Part shown: in pieces, positions 6,106 through 6,936 of the stretch | Numbering within the stretch: position 1 is the first letter of the stretch | Layout of the letters: every line of letters begins with the position of its first letter | Program-made: the position numbers and the translations under genes | From: Candidatus Aminicenantota bacterium | GTDB lineage: Bacteria; Acidobacteriota; Aminicenantia; UBA2199 | Assembly (NCBI GenBank): GCA_024644125.1 | Contig: JAHELQ010000282.1 | Span: 1 to 6,936 of the forward strand | Direction: 5' to 3' | Length of the DNA stretch: 6,936 nt | Notes under the pieces: generated by a model | What the model saw: the letters and a program-made list of their open reading frames with translations, nothing else | What the model was told of the DNA's origin: nothing | The model's database searches: none

Positions 6106-6936
6106 GACATCCCCCGCTTCGTCAATGTATAGACAAACAGCGTCCCGCCTACAATCCCGGTAATCACCCCCACCGGCAATGTCTGCAATGGAATCAACGT
6201 TCGCGCCAACATGTCGCAACCCACCAAAAAGATGGCGCCGCTCAAAAACGATGCGGGCAGCAGAAAGCGATGATCCTGACCGGTGAACATGCGCACAAAA
6301 TGCGGCACCACCAATCCCACAAACCCGATGGGACCTGCCACCGCAACGCAGCATCCGGTCATCAACGACGCCAACACAAAGAGACGCCGCTTCGCCTTCT
6401 CAGCGTCAACGCCCAGGCTGCGAGCCTGGTCTTCCCCCAATATCAGCGCGTTCAAATGGATACTGTAAAAGAAGGCCACAAGCAAACCAGCCACGCCGGC
6501 AGCCATTGTAAACCAGATCAACGGCCGGTTCAATTCCGACAACGAACCCATCAACCAGAACACCACCGCCGGCAAATCCTGAGTGGACGCGATCGACATC
6601 ATCAACATAATCAGCGAGGAGGAGATGAAACTGATCATCACCCCGGTCAGCAGCAATTGTCGTATCCGCAGTATTCGGTTCACCAGACTGATCCGGTACA
6701 CCAACGCCACCACAGCCAGGGCTCCTACAAATCCTGCCAATGGGATGGTCACAAGCCCTAAAGCCTGACTTACCCCTGTTACGATCACCAGGGCGACGGC
6801 CAATGCCGCGCCGCCGGAAATCCCAAGAGTATAAGGCTCCACCAGAGGATTGCGGAATACCCCTTGCAAAATAACGCCGCTGAGGCTCAGCGCGCCCCCC
6901 ACGGCAATCCCGAGCATCACCCGCGGCAACCGCAAT
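6099..6936 (-). CDS. btuC: FecCD/BtuC-family ABC transporter permease, N-terminus outside window
   Basis: The membrane subunit of the same importer, running off the right edge with 279 codons of a protein usually 330-350 residues long, so the first helix or so and the start codon are missing. Counting from Leu/TTG at 6935: the RLPR start of the conserved region (2-5), the typical segment GVILQGVFRNPLVEP (20-34), the coupling helix GEDQARSLG (167-175) that docks on the ATPase, and PIGFVGLVVPHFVR (202-215), a hallmark of this family. About seven or eight hydrophobic segments are visible. The stop TAG (6101-6099) lies inside the start of the ATPase gene. No substrate-binding protein (BtuF-like) is in the window; it would be expected further right. 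Substrate assignment to cobamides is by context only. Confidence 0.9.
   Translation of the reverse strand, partial: LRLPRVMLGIAVGGALSLSGVILQGVFRNPLVEPYTLGISGGAALAVALVIVTGVSQALGLVTIPLAGFVGALAVVALVYRISLVNRILRIRQLLLTGVMISFISSSLIMLMMSIASTQDLPAVVFWLMGSLSELNRPLIWFTMAAGVAGLLVAFFYSIHLNALILGEDQARSLGVDAEKAKRRLFVLASLMTGCCVAVAGPIGFVGLVVPHFVRMFTGQDHRFLLPASFLSGAIFLVGCDMLARTLIPLQTLPVGVITGIVGGTLFVYTLTKRGMSW

Noticed and set aside
5353..6132. Long + strand open frame opposite the ABC ATPase gene
   Set aside because: Composition rich in His, Pro and Gln with no motif; the - strand frame has every ABC ATPase motif.

Overview
The window reads as chromosomal DNA of an anaerobic, or at least facultatively anaerobic, bacterium. 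It carries the oxygen-sensitive class III ribonucleotide reductase with its activase, next to a set of genes for finishing, remodelling and importing cobamides (B12-type cofactors). Base composition looks moderate, about half G+C. There are no mobile elements, tRNAs, rRNAs or CRISPR arrays. I cannot place the organism in a phylum from these 6.9 kb.

Layout on the + strand: (1) 1-795 is the 3' part of nrdD, ending with its zinc site and glycyl-radical loop, and overlapping nrdG (792-1484), which starts at a TTG. (2) 1485-2028 is non-coding. Its first half is unassigned. Its second half has a near-consensus sigma-70 promoter (1755-1783), a clear cobalamin riboswitch aptamer (about 1793-1949) and a strong hairpin (1973-2006) just before the cobS ribosome binding site. 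(3) 2029-5125 is a tight cobS-cobT-cobU operon. The cobU gene is fused in frame to a second full domain, a TIM barrel of the xylose isomerase/AP endonuclease superfamily that resembles CbiR, the cobamide-remodelling hydrolase.

On the - strand, read from the right edge: (4) 6936-6099 is most of a FecCD/BtuC-type permease, and (5) 6105-5323 is its BtuD-type ATPase, overlapping by 7 nt. The two operons converge on a 197-bp gap (5126-5322) holding weak hairpins.

How they may work together (inference): the ABC importer brings in cobamides or cobinamide. The CbiR-like domain would cut the nucleotide loop of unsuitable cobamides to give cobinamide phosphate. The fused CobU domain turns that into GDP-cobinamide, CobT makes alpha-ribazole phosphate from the preferred lower-ligand base, and CobS joins the two. 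The riboswitch would shut this salvage operon down when enough adenosylcobalamin is present. No corrin-ring genes, adenosyltransferase, cobC phosphatase or btuF binding protein lie in the window. The most notable item is the CobU-CbiR-like fusion.
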